Shown: in pieces, positions 9,953 to 17,668 of the stretch | How positions within the stretch are numbered: the first letter of the stretch is position 1 | How the letters are laid out: each line of letters begins with the position of its first letter | The notes under the pieces: generated by a model | The model's database searches: none | What the model was told of the DNA's origin: nothing | The model's input: only the letters and a program-made list of their open reading frames with translations | Translations under genes and position numbers: made by a program | Assembly (NCBI GenBank): GCA_035276085.1 | Contig: DATELY010000028.1 | Coordinates: 1 to 59,166 of the forward strand | DNA: 59,166 bases | Direction: 5' to 3' | Source: DATELY01 sp035276085 | GTDB lineage: Bacteria > Pseudomonadota > Gammaproteobacteria > Steroidobacterales > Steroidobacteraceae

Positions 9953-10303
9953 TCAATTTCCGATCCGCGGCTCGACGCGGCTGCTGCGAGTGCTGCCTGT
10001 GGTCGGAGCTGCCGTACCGGTCTCGTCGTCATCATGCTCGACCGCTTCGCGACGTCGCCCGAACAGCGGCGCTCTGGCCAGCATCAGAATGACATAAGGC
10101 CCAAAGACCAGGGCAGCGGCCGCCCACGAGCCGGAAATCAGATCGGCAAACAGGTTGCCGTAAAGCCCAGCCAGTCCCTTACCCGCATACGTGCCGAGCA
10201 GGACCACACCGACCGCGTAGACCAACGCGGGCAGCAGCAGGGCCCCGAAAGCGATCCCGCCGAGAGCGAAGAGCAATTCGAAACGGATGCGGTGTGGCGA
10301 CAT
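9953..10303 (-). CDS. Hypothetical two-helix membrane protein
   Basis: The start MSPHRIRFE at 10303 was preferred over the longer reading from 10393, whose extra residues are not membrane-protein-like. The 116-residue product has hydrophobic segments at about 10-32 and 50-70, the second ending ARAPLFGRRREA. A polar tail contains HDDDETG and many Ser/Thr. I do not recognise the family. It is divergent from the oxidoreductase gene at 10428. Confidence 0.6.
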   Translation of the reverse strand: MSPHRIRFELLFALGGIAFGALLLPALVYAVGVVLLGTYAGKGLAGLYGNLFADLISGSWAAAALVFGPYVILMLARAPLFGRRREAVEHDDDETGTAAPTTGSTRSSRVEPRIGN

Positions 10304-10427
10304 AGGGTTCCGTGAAGAGCCGAAGGCGCGCGGATCTTGTCCGGGTTCGGCCAGCCGAGCAATGGGCTCGCTCCGAGGTGCGCCCGGATGCACGTATTAT
10401 CGGCCGCATCAGTCTCGAGGTGCCTGC

Positions 10428-11399
10428 ATGACCGACTCGACCGTTGCTAATCGTATCCGCACAGCCGTGATCGGCGTGGGCTATCTGGGCCGCTTCCACG
10501 CGCAGAAGTATGCGCAATTGCCCGATGCCGAGCTCGTTGCCGTCGTGGATCGAGATCAAGGAGCCGCAGCGAAGGTTGCCGCCGAGACCCAGTGCGCAGC
10601 GCTGAGCGACTTTCGCGCGCTATTCGGTCGGGTGCAGGCCGTCAGCATCGCGGTCCCGACGCCCGCGCACTACGAAATCGCCAAGGCATGCCTCGAACAC
10701 GGTATTCACGTGCTCGTCGAAAAACCCATCACCACCACTGTCGAGCAGGCACGCGAGCTGATCGCCCTTGCCGAGCGCCAGAGGTGTGTGTTGCAGGTCG
10801 GACATCTGGAACGCTTCAACCCTGCCATCGTGGCTGCAGCACGCGTGCTCAAGACGCCGCGCTTCGTGGAGTCGCACCGCCTGGCACCGTTCAAATTGCG
10901 CGGTACCGATGTGAGCGTCGTCCTGGATCTGATGATCCATGACATCGATCTGATTCAAGAACTCGTTGGCGCGCCCCTCGAGAGCATCGATGCAGTGGGT
11001 GCCAATGTGTTTTCCGGTGAGATCGATATTGCCAACGCGCGGCTGCGATTCGCCGGGGGGTGTGTGGCGAACACGACGGCAAGTCGCATCAGCATGAAGC
11101 AGGAGCGCAAGATCCGGATCTTTCAGGATGACGCGTACTTCTCGATCGATCTGCAGCAGAAAATCTTGAGCATCGTGCGCAAGAAGAGCGATGCACCGAT
11201 CGAATCGGTGGCGCAAGTTGCGATCGAGGAGCAGTCGTTCGAACAGGGCGATGCGCTACTGGATGAAATCGTGTCGTTCCTCAATGTCGTGCGTACTGGC
11301 GGACGCCCGGTGGTCACTGGTGAGGACGGTTTACGTGCATTGGAAACGGCGCTGCGGATTGCGAGTCACGTGCTGGGGCAGCGTGCCGAAACTCATTGA
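10428..11399 (+). CDS. Gfo/Idh/MocA family NAD(P)-dependent sugar-nucleotide oxidoreductase (GnnA-like)
   Basis: The 323-residue protein begins with a Rossmann motif, AVIGVGYLGRFHAQKYA, and carries the family signature EKPITTT followed by GHLERFNPA. This text resembles UDP-N-acetylglucosamine 3-dehydrogenase GnnA, which together with the aminotransferase GnnB prepares 3-amino UDP-GlcNAc for amide-linked lipid A. No gnnB is visible nearby, so the substrate is inferred only. The ATG at 10428 was chosen because the Rossmann fold follows at once. Its stop overlaps the convergent gene by 7 nt. Confidence 0.82.
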   Translation: MTDSTVANRIRTAVIGVGYLGRFHAQKYAQLPDAELVAVVDRDQGAAAKVAAETQCAALSDFRALFGRVQAVSIAVPTPAHYEIAKACLEHGIHVLVEKPITTTVEQARELIALAERQRCVLQVGHLERFNPAIVAAARVLKTPRFVESHRLAPFKLRGTDVSVVLDLMIHDIDLIQELVGAPLESIDAVGANVFSGEIDIANARLRFAGGCVANTTASRISMKQERKIRIFQDDAYFSIDLQQKILSIVRKKSDAPIESVAQVAIEEQSFEQGDALLDEIVSFLNVVRTGGRPVVTGEDGLRALETALRIASHVLGQRAETH

Positions 11400-12610
11400 A
11401 TCCGCGCGAAGGCATGCACGTCACGGCCGGCGATCTTTTTCGCGAGCGCCTGCAAATCCTCGAGCGTCACCGCTTCACGCTGGCCGGCGAGGTGCATCGC
11501 CACATCATCGAGGCTGCGCTCGCCATTCGTGGCGGCGCGAATCTCATCATCAGCCGCTTTGAACACGAGCACCGCTTTCGCTGTGACGGGTCCGCTCGAG
11601 TGTTTCACTCGCAAGCTGGCTGCCTTGCGACTCCACCGTTCCAGCCTGCGCAGTGCTTCGTCGTAGCGTTGCGTGCTGATGCCACGCGACCGACGCAGCG
11701 TTTCGAGTGAGTAATATTCGGCGAGGCCTTCCACGATCCAATCGCTGTCCTCAGCACCGCGAATGCCCATCGCGACATGCACGAGTTCGTGGAGCAACGT
11801 ACTCGTGCGGTTCTCGCTGATGAGCGGCCGCTCCGTGTGAATGTAGAGGGATCCGGGCCCGGACAGTCCGCCGTGCCACATCGGATCGCCCGCGCTCACG
11901 ATCAACACGCGCGTGGGAAACTTCGGAAAGACCTCGATCAAGCGCGGCAGATTCCAGCTCAGGAATGCGAGCATGTCCTGGCGGCGGGCATCGTTGCCGA
12001 GTGGGGCTGCGACCGTCGTCGTCACACCGGCAATGCGCTCGCTGCGCTTACCCAGCTTGCCCATCAACATCCAGCCGGTGGGCCGGTCGAAGTGTCGTCG
12101 AGGTTGATCGAACTCCACCTCGTTCTTTTCGGTTGGCCCCAGCGCCGTCACGGCGGACCACTGGGGCGGTAGCACGAAATGCAGCGTGGCGCGCGAGCGC
12201 AGGTTGCGCCTGGCTTTCACCTTGACGCGTGGCACCAGCGAATCCCCGCGGAAGATGGCCCAATCCTTCTGCATCACGGCGTCATAGCCACTATCGCTAC
12301 GCTTGTGGCTGACGACGAACTCATAGTGCAGCTCGGCTTTGCGTCCCTGCGGCTCCCACGTGATCTCGCGTGCGCCCGTTTGCAATCCGATCGGGGCGCT
12401 GAAGTTGCGATGACGCTCAGGGTCGATCTTGAACACCAGCCGACTGGGGAGGCGCTCGCCGCTGAGGCTGATGGTGACCGCTGCGATACCGGTTTCCGGC
12501 TTCATCTCTACGCGGTAATCGAGGTCGTAGGTACGCACCGGTGGCTGTGCATGGGCGAGGGGAAGGAACACGAATAGCAGCGCGGTGAGCACGAACGACG
12601 GTTTCTGCAT
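11393..12610 (-). CDS. Putative secreted gluzincin-like (M61-like) metallopeptidase
   Basis: A 405-residue protein with a signal peptide (MQKPSFVLTALLFVFLPLAHA). The N-terminal half is beta-rich with sequence like an M61 N-domain (YRVEMKP, LHYEFVVSHKR). Mid-protein it carries HELVH followed by an acidic helix, VEGLAEYYS. HExxH plus a Glu about 20 residues later is the gluzincin zinc-ligand pattern. The rest lacks the PDZ domain of classical M61 glycyl aminopeptidases. Specific substrates are unknown. It converges on the oxidoreductase gene with a 7-nt overlap. Confidence 0.72.
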   Translation of the reverse strand: MQKPSFVLTALLFVFLPLAHAQPPVRTYDLDYRVEMKPETGIAAVTISLSGERLPSRLVFKIDPERHRNFSAPIGLQTGAREITWEPQGRKAELHYEFVVSHKRSDSGYDAVMQKDWAIFRGDSLVPRVKVKARRNLRSRATLHFVLPPQWSAVTALGPTEKNEVEFDQPRRHFDRPTGWMLMGKLGKRSERIAGVTTTVAAPLGNDARRQDMLAFLSWNLPRLIEVFPKFPTRVLIVSAGDPMWHGGLSGPGSLYIHTERPLISENRTSTLLHELVHVAMGIRGAEDSDWIVEGLAEYYSLETLRRSRGISTQRYDEALRRLERWSRKAASLRVKHSSGPVTAKAVLVFKAADDEIRAATNGERSLDDVAMHLAGQREAVTLEDLQALAKKIAGRDVHAFARIQ

Positions 12611-12668
12611 GATGCGTCGCAGTTCTGAAACGAGTGACGGGGCAACCAGTGTACGGAAAGGAACAGCG

Positions 12669-12696
12669 CTTGAAATGGAAAATGCCAGCCCTATCT
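12669..12696 (+). promoter_or_regulatory. Sigma-32 heat-shock promoter of hsp20
   Basis: CTTGAAA at 12669-12675, a 13-nt spacer, then CCCTATCT at 12689-12696. Against the RpoH consensus CTTGAAA/CCCCATNT there is only one mismatch. It lies about 98 nt before the hsp20 ATG, so a leader of roughly 90 nt is expected. Confidence 0.85.
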
Positions 12697-12793
12697 ACCT
12701 CGCCAAGCCGCGGGGCTGAGCGTGCAAACGAGCGGCACCTTGCGATCCATCAACGCTTTTTCTTCGACTCACTTGCACATGAAGGAGTTCGCC

Positions 12794-13237
12794 ATGTCTG
12801 TCACTCGATACGAACCATGGGACGTGCTGAGCCAGCTGCACAACCAGATCAACCGCGTGTTCGACAACCAGCTCGACCGGAATTCCACGAGCTCATCTGC
12901 CACCGCGGACTGGGCGCCACCTGCGGACATCGAAGAGTACGCCGACAAGTTCCTGCTCAAGCTGGATGTGCCCGGCGTGAACGTCAACGCAGTCGAAATC
13001 ACCCTCGATCAGGGCGTGTTGTCGATTGCGGGTGAGCGCGAAAAGGATGCGAAAGCCTCCGGTGTCGAGCGCAGCCGCCTGGAACGCCCGTATGGACGCT
13101 TCCATCGCCGTTTTACCTTGCCCGACACAGTGGACGCTGCGGCCGTGCGCGCCACCGGGCATGACGGTGTCCTGGAAGTGACGATTCCGAAGCAGCCCAA
13201 GGCGCAGCCGCGTCGTATCCAGGTCAACACCAACTAA
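12794..13237 (+). CDS. Hsp20/alpha-crystallin small heat shock protein
   Basis: This ATP-independent holdase binds unfolding proteins in the cytoplasm. The product is 147 residues. The alpha-crystallin domain runs from about residue 37 (WAPPADIEEYADKFLLKLDVPG) to 138, and the typical DGVLEVTIPK strand and RIQV end are present. The ATG at 12794 has AAGGAG at 12782-12787; the longer frame from 12722 lies in the leader. A strong sigma-32 promoter lies upstream and a rho-independent terminator follows directly, so it is a single-gene heat-shock unit. Confidence 0.95.
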   Translation: MSVTRYEPWDVLSQLHNQINRVFDNQLDRNSTSSSATADWAPPADIEEYADKFLLKLDVPGVNVNAVEITLDQGVLSIAGEREKDAKASGVERSRLERPYGRFHRRFTLPDTVDAAAVRATGHDGVLEVTIPKQPKAQPRRIQVNTN

Positions 13238-13260
13238 GCGGATCGACCGCGATGTGAGTG

Positions 13261-13296
13261 GAGGCTCGGCCAGCGATGGCCGGGCCTCTTTCATTT
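13261..13296 (+). terminator. Rho-independent terminator after hsp20
   Basis: GAGGCTCGGCC at 13261-13271 pairs with GGCCGGGCCTC at 13278-13288 around the loop AGCGAT. TTTCATTT follows. It separates hsp20 from the cyclase gene and shows that the cyclase frame opening at 13254 cannot be its true start. Confidence 0.85.
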
Positions 13297-13424
13297 CAGC
13301 AGCGTCCTCGGCCGTTCACCTACGCAATCTTGCACTGCGCAAGACGTTGTGCAGCGGGTACATCTGTGAGAATGTTTTCGCAATCCCCGAACAACAAGGG
13401 GGTACACGGAGCGGTGGGGCACAG

Positions 13425-14546
13425 ATGGCGGAGTTCAGTTTCAAGGCAGTGACGTTGAGCGATGAAACGCGGGAAGAGCTTTTCATCGAGCGCTTTCTGC
13501 CGGGTTCCGAGATCTCCCTGGCCGCGAGGACGCCGCTGGCGGAGGCGGCATCCGCTTTGGAAACGGCTCGCCCGGATATCATTCTGATCGACCTGGACCA
13601 TTCCTCGGATCGCGCCCTCGACGTGTGTCGCGAGCTGAAGGCCAACCCTGCGGTGATGTCTCTTCCGCTCATTGCTGTCGCACGCACGGGGCGGCGCCGG
13701 CTGGCGGCGTTCGAGGCAGGCGTCGACGACTTCATCACGCCGCAGGTCAGACGGGATGAAGGGCTCGTGCGCATGCATGCGCTGCTTCGAGTCAGCTCGG
13801 CACGCAGGCAGGTAGCCGCGCAGCAGCTGGCATTGGAAGTGCGTCGGCGCGAGCAGATTCGTGAAATTTTCCGACGCTATATCTCGCCGAAGCTGGCCGA
13901 TCAGATCCTCGCCGATCCCGAGCTGCAGGACTCGTTGTTCGCAAGCACCAATATCAAGATGCACGCGGCGGTGATGTTCGCCGACATGCGAGGGTTCACG
14001 ACGATCTCCGAAAAGCTGAAGGCCGCGGACGTGGTGCAGCTATTGAACGAGTTCTTCGCGCTGTTGACCGATATCACGTTTCGCTACGACGGCACCGTCT
14101 TCAACATGGCGGGGGATTGCCTGATGGTTGGCTTCGGCGTTCCCGTCGAACAATCGGACGGCCCGGAGCGCGCCGTTAGAACCGCGCGGGAGATGCTTCA
14201 CGAGTTCGATGCGCTCGCCAAGCGCTGGCACGAACGGCATGGCATCGATACAGGGCTTGGCATCGGCATCAACGTGGGCGAAGTCGTCGCCGGCAACATC
14301 GGCTCGCCCTCGTACATGAACTACACGATCGTCGGCGACACCGTGAACATCGCTTCCCGGCTGGGTCAACGCGCGCGTGCCGGAGAGCTGTTGTTTTCCG
14401 ATGCCGTGAAGCGCTCATTGGACGAAGGAGGGTTCGACATCGACGCACTGGCGCTGCCGCCGCTGGTCCTGCGCGGTCGGTCCAATCCCATCGACATCTT
14501 CTGCGTGCCGACGACGCAGCGGATGGATCTGCGCGGTACGGCCTGA
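13425..14546 (+). CDS. Receiver-like domain plus class III nucleotidyl cyclase
   Basis: A 373-residue protein, probably cytoplasmic. Residues about 1-130 resemble a response-regulator receiver: the acidic LIDLD is present but the usual late Lys-Pro (KPF) is replaced by FITPQ, so it looks degenerate. Residues about 175-330 form a class III cyclase domain with metal ligands Asp187 (FADMRGFT) and Asp231 (GDCLMV), transition-state Asn308 and Arg312 (VNIASR), and Thr301 at the base-selecting Asp position. The base-recognising Lys four residues before Asp231 is Asn227. Cyclic AMP is the likeliest product, but specificity is uncertain. ATG 13425 follows the upstream terminator. Confidence 0.85.
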   Translation: MAEFSFKAVTLSDETREELFIERFLPGSEISLAARTPLAEAASALETARPDIILIDLDHSSDRALDVCRELKANPAVMSLPLIAVARTGRRRLAAFEAGVDDFITPQVRRDEGLVRMHALLRVSSARRQVAAQQLALEVRRREQIREIFRRYISPKLADQILADPELQDSLFASTNIKMHAAVMFADMRGFTTISEKLKAADVVQLLNEFFALLTDITFRYDGTVFNMAGDCLMVGFGVPVEQSDGPERAVRTAREMLHEFDALAKRWHERHGIDTGLGIGINVGEVVAGNIGSPSYMNYTIVGDTVNIASRLGQRARAGELLFSDAVKRSLDEGGFDIDALALPPLVLRGRSNPIDIFCVPTTQRMDLRGTA

Positions 14547-14642
14547 TCCGTAGGCTTCGATGTTGCAACTGGCGTCGCTTCTCCTGCGCAGGGGAGGGGA
14601 CGAAGGCAACCTCCGGTCTTCCTGCCGCGTTGTTCGCTCCAT

Positions 14643-16091
14643 ATGCACGCAGCCGAGGACACCGCTACTGGCGCGCGCGGCGCCATCATCGAAACGCGCG
14701 TGCCAGCCCGCCTCGACGCGCTGGCCTGGAGCCGTTTCCATTGGCTCGTCGTACTGACCCTGGGCATCACGTGGGTTCTCGACGGGCTCGAAGTCACCTT
14801 GGCAGGCGCGGTCTCGGCCGCATTACGGGCCAGTCCCAGTCTGCAATTCAGTGAAACGCAGATCGGCGCCGTGGCGAGCGCGTATCTCGCGGGCGCCGTG
14901 CTCGGCGCTTTGTACTTCGGATGGCTGACAGATCGCTGGGGACGAAAACGCCTGTTCTTCGTCACGCTCGGAATTTATCTGGTCGCCACCGCCGCAACAG
15001 CGTTTGCCTGGGACTTCACCAGCTTCGCCGTGTTTCGCTTCCTCACGGGAGCCGGTATCGGCGGTGAGTACGCTGCCATCAATTCCGCGATACAGGAGCT
15101 GATACCCGCCCGCTATCGAGGACGAACGGATCTCGCAATCAACGGCAGCTTCTGGCTCGGGGCCGTCATCGCGTCGTCGACGTCGCATCTGCTCTTGGAG
15201 CCCGGGCGATTGCCGGACGACATGGGCTGGCGTGCAGCGTTTGCAGTCGGTGCGGTGCTCGGGTTGATCGTGATCTTCTGGCGTCGCTTCTTGCCTGAAA
15301 GTCCGCGCTGGCTGCTATTGCACGGTCGTACGCGAGAAGCGGACGCCATCGTCGCCGACATTGAACGTCAGGGACGAAGAGTGCATGAGCCGCAGACCGT
15401 GTGGCGTTTTCGGCCGGGCGGTCGCATCGGACTCGTTGCCCTGGCGCGCACGTTGTTTCGTCTCTATCCGCAGCGTGCGGCGCTCGGATTGAGCCTGATG
15501 GCAGCGCAAGCGTTCTTCTACAACGCCATCTTCTTCACCTACGCACTCGTGCTCGATCGCTTCTTCCAAGTCCCTGCTGCCGACGTTGGTTTGTATCTCA
15601 TCCCGTTTGCGATCAGTAATTTTCTCGGGCCGCTCGTGCTGGGACCGTGGTTCGATCACTGGTCCAGACGCGGGATGATCACGGTGACGTATGCAATGTC
15701 TGGCGTGTTGTTGGGGATCACGGCTGCGCTGTTCCATGCACACGAGCTGACAGCCGTAACTCTGACGATTGCTTTCGCCATCGTGTTTTTCTTTGCATCC
15801 GCCGCCGCGAGCTCGGCGTATCTCACGGTCAGCGAGAGCTTTCCACTCGAGGTCCGCGCATTGGCGATTGCACTGTTCTATGCATTGGGCACGGGACTCG
15901 GCGGTGTCGCGGCCCCCTGGTTCTTCGGCGCGCTCGTCGAGTCGGGCTCCGTCACGAGCGTTGTCCTTGGCTATCTCGTCGGCGCTGTGCTGATGCTGCT
16001 GGGGGCGGCAGCAGCATTCCGCTGGGGCGTGGCTGCGGAACGGCGAGCCCTTGAACACGTTGCGCGCCCGCTGTCGAGTGTGGATGCGTGA
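14643..16091 (+). CDS. Major facilitator superfamily transporter (sugar-porter-like)
   Basis: The 482-residue protein has twelve predictable membrane segments and the MFS loop motif GWLTDRWGRKRLF between helices 2 and 3. RFLTGAGIGGEYAA in helix 4 and LPESPRWLL after helix 6 are sugar/metabolite:proton symporter hallmarks. DGLEV in helix 1 is common in the metabolite:H+ symporter branch. The substrate cannot be told from sequence alone. It is transcribed alone, with no nearby catabolic genes. Confidence 0.88.
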   Translation: MHAAEDTATGARGAIIETRVPARLDALAWSRFHWLVVLTLGITWVLDGLEVTLAGAVSAALRASPSLQFSETQIGAVASAYLAGAVLGALYFGWLTDRWGRKRLFFVTLGIYLVATAATAFAWDFTSFAVFRFLTGAGIGGEYAAINSAIQELIPARYRGRTDLAINGSFWLGAVIASSTSHLLLEPGRLPDDMGWRAAFAVGAVLGLIVIFWRRFLPESPRWLLLHGRTREADAIVADIERQGRRVHEPQTVWRFRPGGRIGLVALARTLFRLYPQRAALGLSLMAAQAFFYNAIFFTYALVLDRFFQVPAADVGLYLIPFAISNFLGPLVLGPWFDHWSRRGMITVTYAMSGVLLGITAALFHAHELTAVTLTIAFAIVFFFASAAASSAYLTVSESFPLEVRALAIALFYALGTGLGGVAAPWFFGALVESGSVTSVVLGYLVGAVLMLLGAAAAFRWGVAAERRALEHVARPLSSVDA

Positions 16092-16280
16092 GCGCTGGCC
16101 AGATTGCTGCGTGGTAAATACGGGCGCGTGCATCGGGATTCGCATGCGAAGTCGGCGCGAACGGATGCGCTTGCCGGCGTTCTGGTCCACGGCACAGTTC
16201 AGCGCATTGCCGTCCTTCGCAGCGTCGATCTCAGCAAGCTGGTTACAACGGATAGACACATGGTCTTTCCTTGACCTGGG

Positions 16281-16306
16281 AGCCCTCCGGCAGACGCCGG
16301 AGGGCT
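16281..16306 (-). terminator. Hairpin downstream of ssrA
   Basis: A perfect 10-11-bp inverted repeat, AGCCCTCCGGC / GCCGGAGGGCT, with loop AGAC, located five bases after the encoded CCA of the tmRNA gene on the minus strand. It lacks a strong T tract but its position fits ssrA termination. Between the MFS gene (ends 16091) and this hairpin I see nothing else. Confidence 0.75.
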
Positions 16307-16327
16307 GAATTGGTGGAGGCGGCGGGA

Positions 16328-16619
16328 CAGCGCTATCCACCTCTTTCGAGGTGGGCTGGACTATGCCTTCATCTCAAGTCCTTCAGACCCGAGAGCGGAG
16401 CGTGTTATCCAATGTCAATTGCTCAGCTGAGCAACTTGCATCGAATCCTAGTATCAGCTCGTTCAGTCGAATCAGCTGACCTATGAGTCTCTACAGGGCA
16501 GGCCTGAAGTTGGCCCTCTTCCTACCCCTCGGCGTTACCAATGCTCTTGCGAGCAGTGAGGCTTCACCGATGTGAGCTCCGTGTTCCATCCATTCTCGCG
16601 AATGGACGCGACCCAGTTG
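16328..16619 (-). ncRNA. Group I self-splicing intron inside ssrA
   Basis: 292 nt with no reading frame of note. The upstream exon ends in U (TTCGAT) and can pair CGAU with intron GUCG, giving the U.G pair of P1. The intron ends in G (16328), as group I introns do. P2: TCCATTC-GCGA-GAATGGA (16589-16606). P5: TGCTC-GCAA-GAGCA (16542-16555). P6-like: GGCC/GGCC near 16501-16515. P7: R-like AGAGACT (16486-16492) with S-like GGCATAGTCC (16358-16367), GACT pairing AGTC. P9: CCACCTC-GAAA-GAGGTGG (16337-16354). A TCAGCT/AGCTGA stem fits P8. Stem names are my assignment by order. Confidence 0.92.
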
Positions 16620-16834
16620 ATCGAACCCGCGTCCGCAGGCACTACGCTACAAGATCTACATGCGTAGCCATGTCTTTGGTTCTCACCACACGCTACCCGA
16701 CAGGCAGGGAAGACGCATGGCCAGCTTCAGCGCGTTTTAGCAACCCGGCCTGGAGCACACCGGAGTCGCGAGCTTGTGAGCGCGTCCCTCGAATCTGGAT
16801 GCACAAGCACATGCCAGGCGAGGGTTAGGCGGGA

Positions 16835-16867
16835 TTAAGCCGCCAGAGCGTAGTTGTCGTCGTTTGC
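16835..16867 (-). CDS. tmRNA proteolysis tag reading frame
   Basis: The codons GCA AAC GAC GAC AAC TAC GCT CTG GCG GCT TAA encode ANDDNYALAA, so the tag added to stalled peptides is AANDDNYALAA including the charged alanine. The resume codon GCA is preceded by TATAGTT, as in other proteobacterial tmRNAs. The ALAA end is the ClpXP/Tsp degron. Confidence 0.95.
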   Translation of the reverse strand, partial: ANDDNYALAA

Positions 16868-16969
16868 AACTATAAGTTTGTAAGCAGTTTTACGAGTTAC
16901 TTACAACTCGGCATGCACCTGGAGTTTCGCCACCCACGTCGAAGCCGGTCGCCCCCAAGAAGCAGGGCT

Positions 16970-16997
16970 AGTGTAGGGACGGGGAGGGAAAGTGCAA
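16970..16997 (-). promoter_or_regulatory. Candidate sigma-70 promoter of ssrA
   Basis: On the minus strand TTGCAC (16992-16997) and TACACT (16970-16975) are separated by 16 nt. The mature 5' end at 16956 lies 13 nt further on, consistent with a short leader removed by RNase P. Confidence 0.5.
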
Positions 16998-17013
16998 GGA
17001 ATGGATCGGTCGG

Positions 17014-17086
17014 CTGGCTAGCTGGTCGGCTGGCCAGAGTGTGTCCAAGGTCAACTCGCCCTCTGGCCAGCAAGCCAGCAGACCAG
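17014..17086. repeat. Intergenic stem-loop of tandem 7-8-bp units (copy 1)
   Basis: Left arm 17014-17039 is built of GGCTGG-type units ending GGCCAGAG; right arm 17061-17086 starts CTCTGGCC and continues AGCAAGCC/AGCAGACC units. The arms form an imperfect 26-bp stem. It sits after the smpB stop and may act as its terminator. The core GGCCAGAG...CTCTGGCC recurs at 49458-49482. Confidence 0.7.
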
Positions 17087-17097
17087 CAAGCCCGCTT

Positions 17098-17577
17098 TCA
17101 CCGCGTCTTATGCTTCATCAACCGCGACTTCTCCCGCTGCCAATCGCGGTCCTTCTCCGTGGCGCGCTTGTCGTGATCCTTCTTGCCCTTCGCGAGCCCG
17201 ATGCGCAGTTTGGCTTTACCGTTCTTCCAATACAGCTCCAGCGGGGCGAGCGTATAGCCACGACGTTCGACTGCGCCGACCAGGCGGTCGAGCTCCGAGC
17301 GATTCAACAGGAGCTTGCGAGTGCGAATCGGGTCGGGAATGACATGGGTGGATGCGGTGGGCAGGGCGGAAATGTGTGCGCCGAATAGAAACGCCTCGCC
17401 ATCTTTCACGAAGACATAGGCTTCTTTGATCTGCGCGCGCCCGGCGCGCAGACTCTTCACTTCCCATCCCTGCAGTACCAGCCCGGCTTCGTACGTCTCC
17501 TCGATGAAGTACTCGTGCCGAGCCTTGCGGTTGTCGACGATGAGTGGCTTGGGGGCGTCGGCTTTCTGTTTGGCCAT
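17098..17577 (-). CDS. smpB: SsrA-binding protein SmpB
   Basis: SmpB binds the tRNA-like domain of tmRNA and stands in for the missing anticodon stem in the decoding centre. The 159 residues include the OB-fold core with the family text NRKARHEYFIEETYEAGLVL, GWEVKSLRAGRA and KEAYVFVKDGEAFLF. The basic C-terminal tail, which enters the mRNA channel, ends DWQREKSRLMKHKTR. It is followed on the same strand by ssrA, the classical pairing. It is divergent from ratA. Confidence 0.98.
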   Translation of the reverse strand: MAKQKADAPKPLIVDNRKARHEYFIEETYEAGLVLQGWEVKSLRAGRAQIKEAYVFVKDGEAFLFGAHISALPTASTHVIPDPIRTRKLLLNRSELDRLVGAVERRGYTLAPLELYWKNGKAKLRIGLAKGKKDHDKRATEKDRDWQREKSRLMKHKTR

Positions 17578-17668
17578 GAGCGTCAGTGGGTCGGGCGGGC
17601 GGCTATTCTACGCATCGCCGCGGCGGATCCCGATACACTGCGCCGCCTCCACAGCGGAATGTCAGCTC

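Larger units (their letters stand above)
16311..16956 (-). ncRNA. ssrA: tmRNA gene, interrupted by a group I intron in the T-loop
   Basis: tmRNA rescues stalled ribosomes with SmpB and EF-Tu and adds a degradation tag. Exon 1 is 16620-16956 and exon 2 is 16311-16327, giving a spliced RNA of 354 nt. The 5' end GGGGGCGA pairs with CGCCTCC before the encoded ACCA: seven pairs with G3.U70, the alanine identity element. The tRNA-like 5' domain GGCTTCGACG and the tag frame ANDDNYALAA are present. After splicing the T-arm reads GCGGG-TTCGATT-CCCGC, perfectly paired. Unspliced, the T-arm is broken. smpB lies directly upstream on the same strand. Confidence 0.95.

Noticed and set aside
16311..16640. 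Genomic island integrated in the ssrA 3' end
   Set aside because: An island would leave a complete 3' end at ssrA and a displaced duplicate plus an integrase. Here the 3' end is present once, the insert is only 292 nt and it has group I structure.
16271..16828. Plus-strand reading frames at 16271-16486 and 16541-16828
   Set aside because: They lie antisense to ssrA and its intron; base pairing in the RNA explains the sequence and no protein family features are seen.
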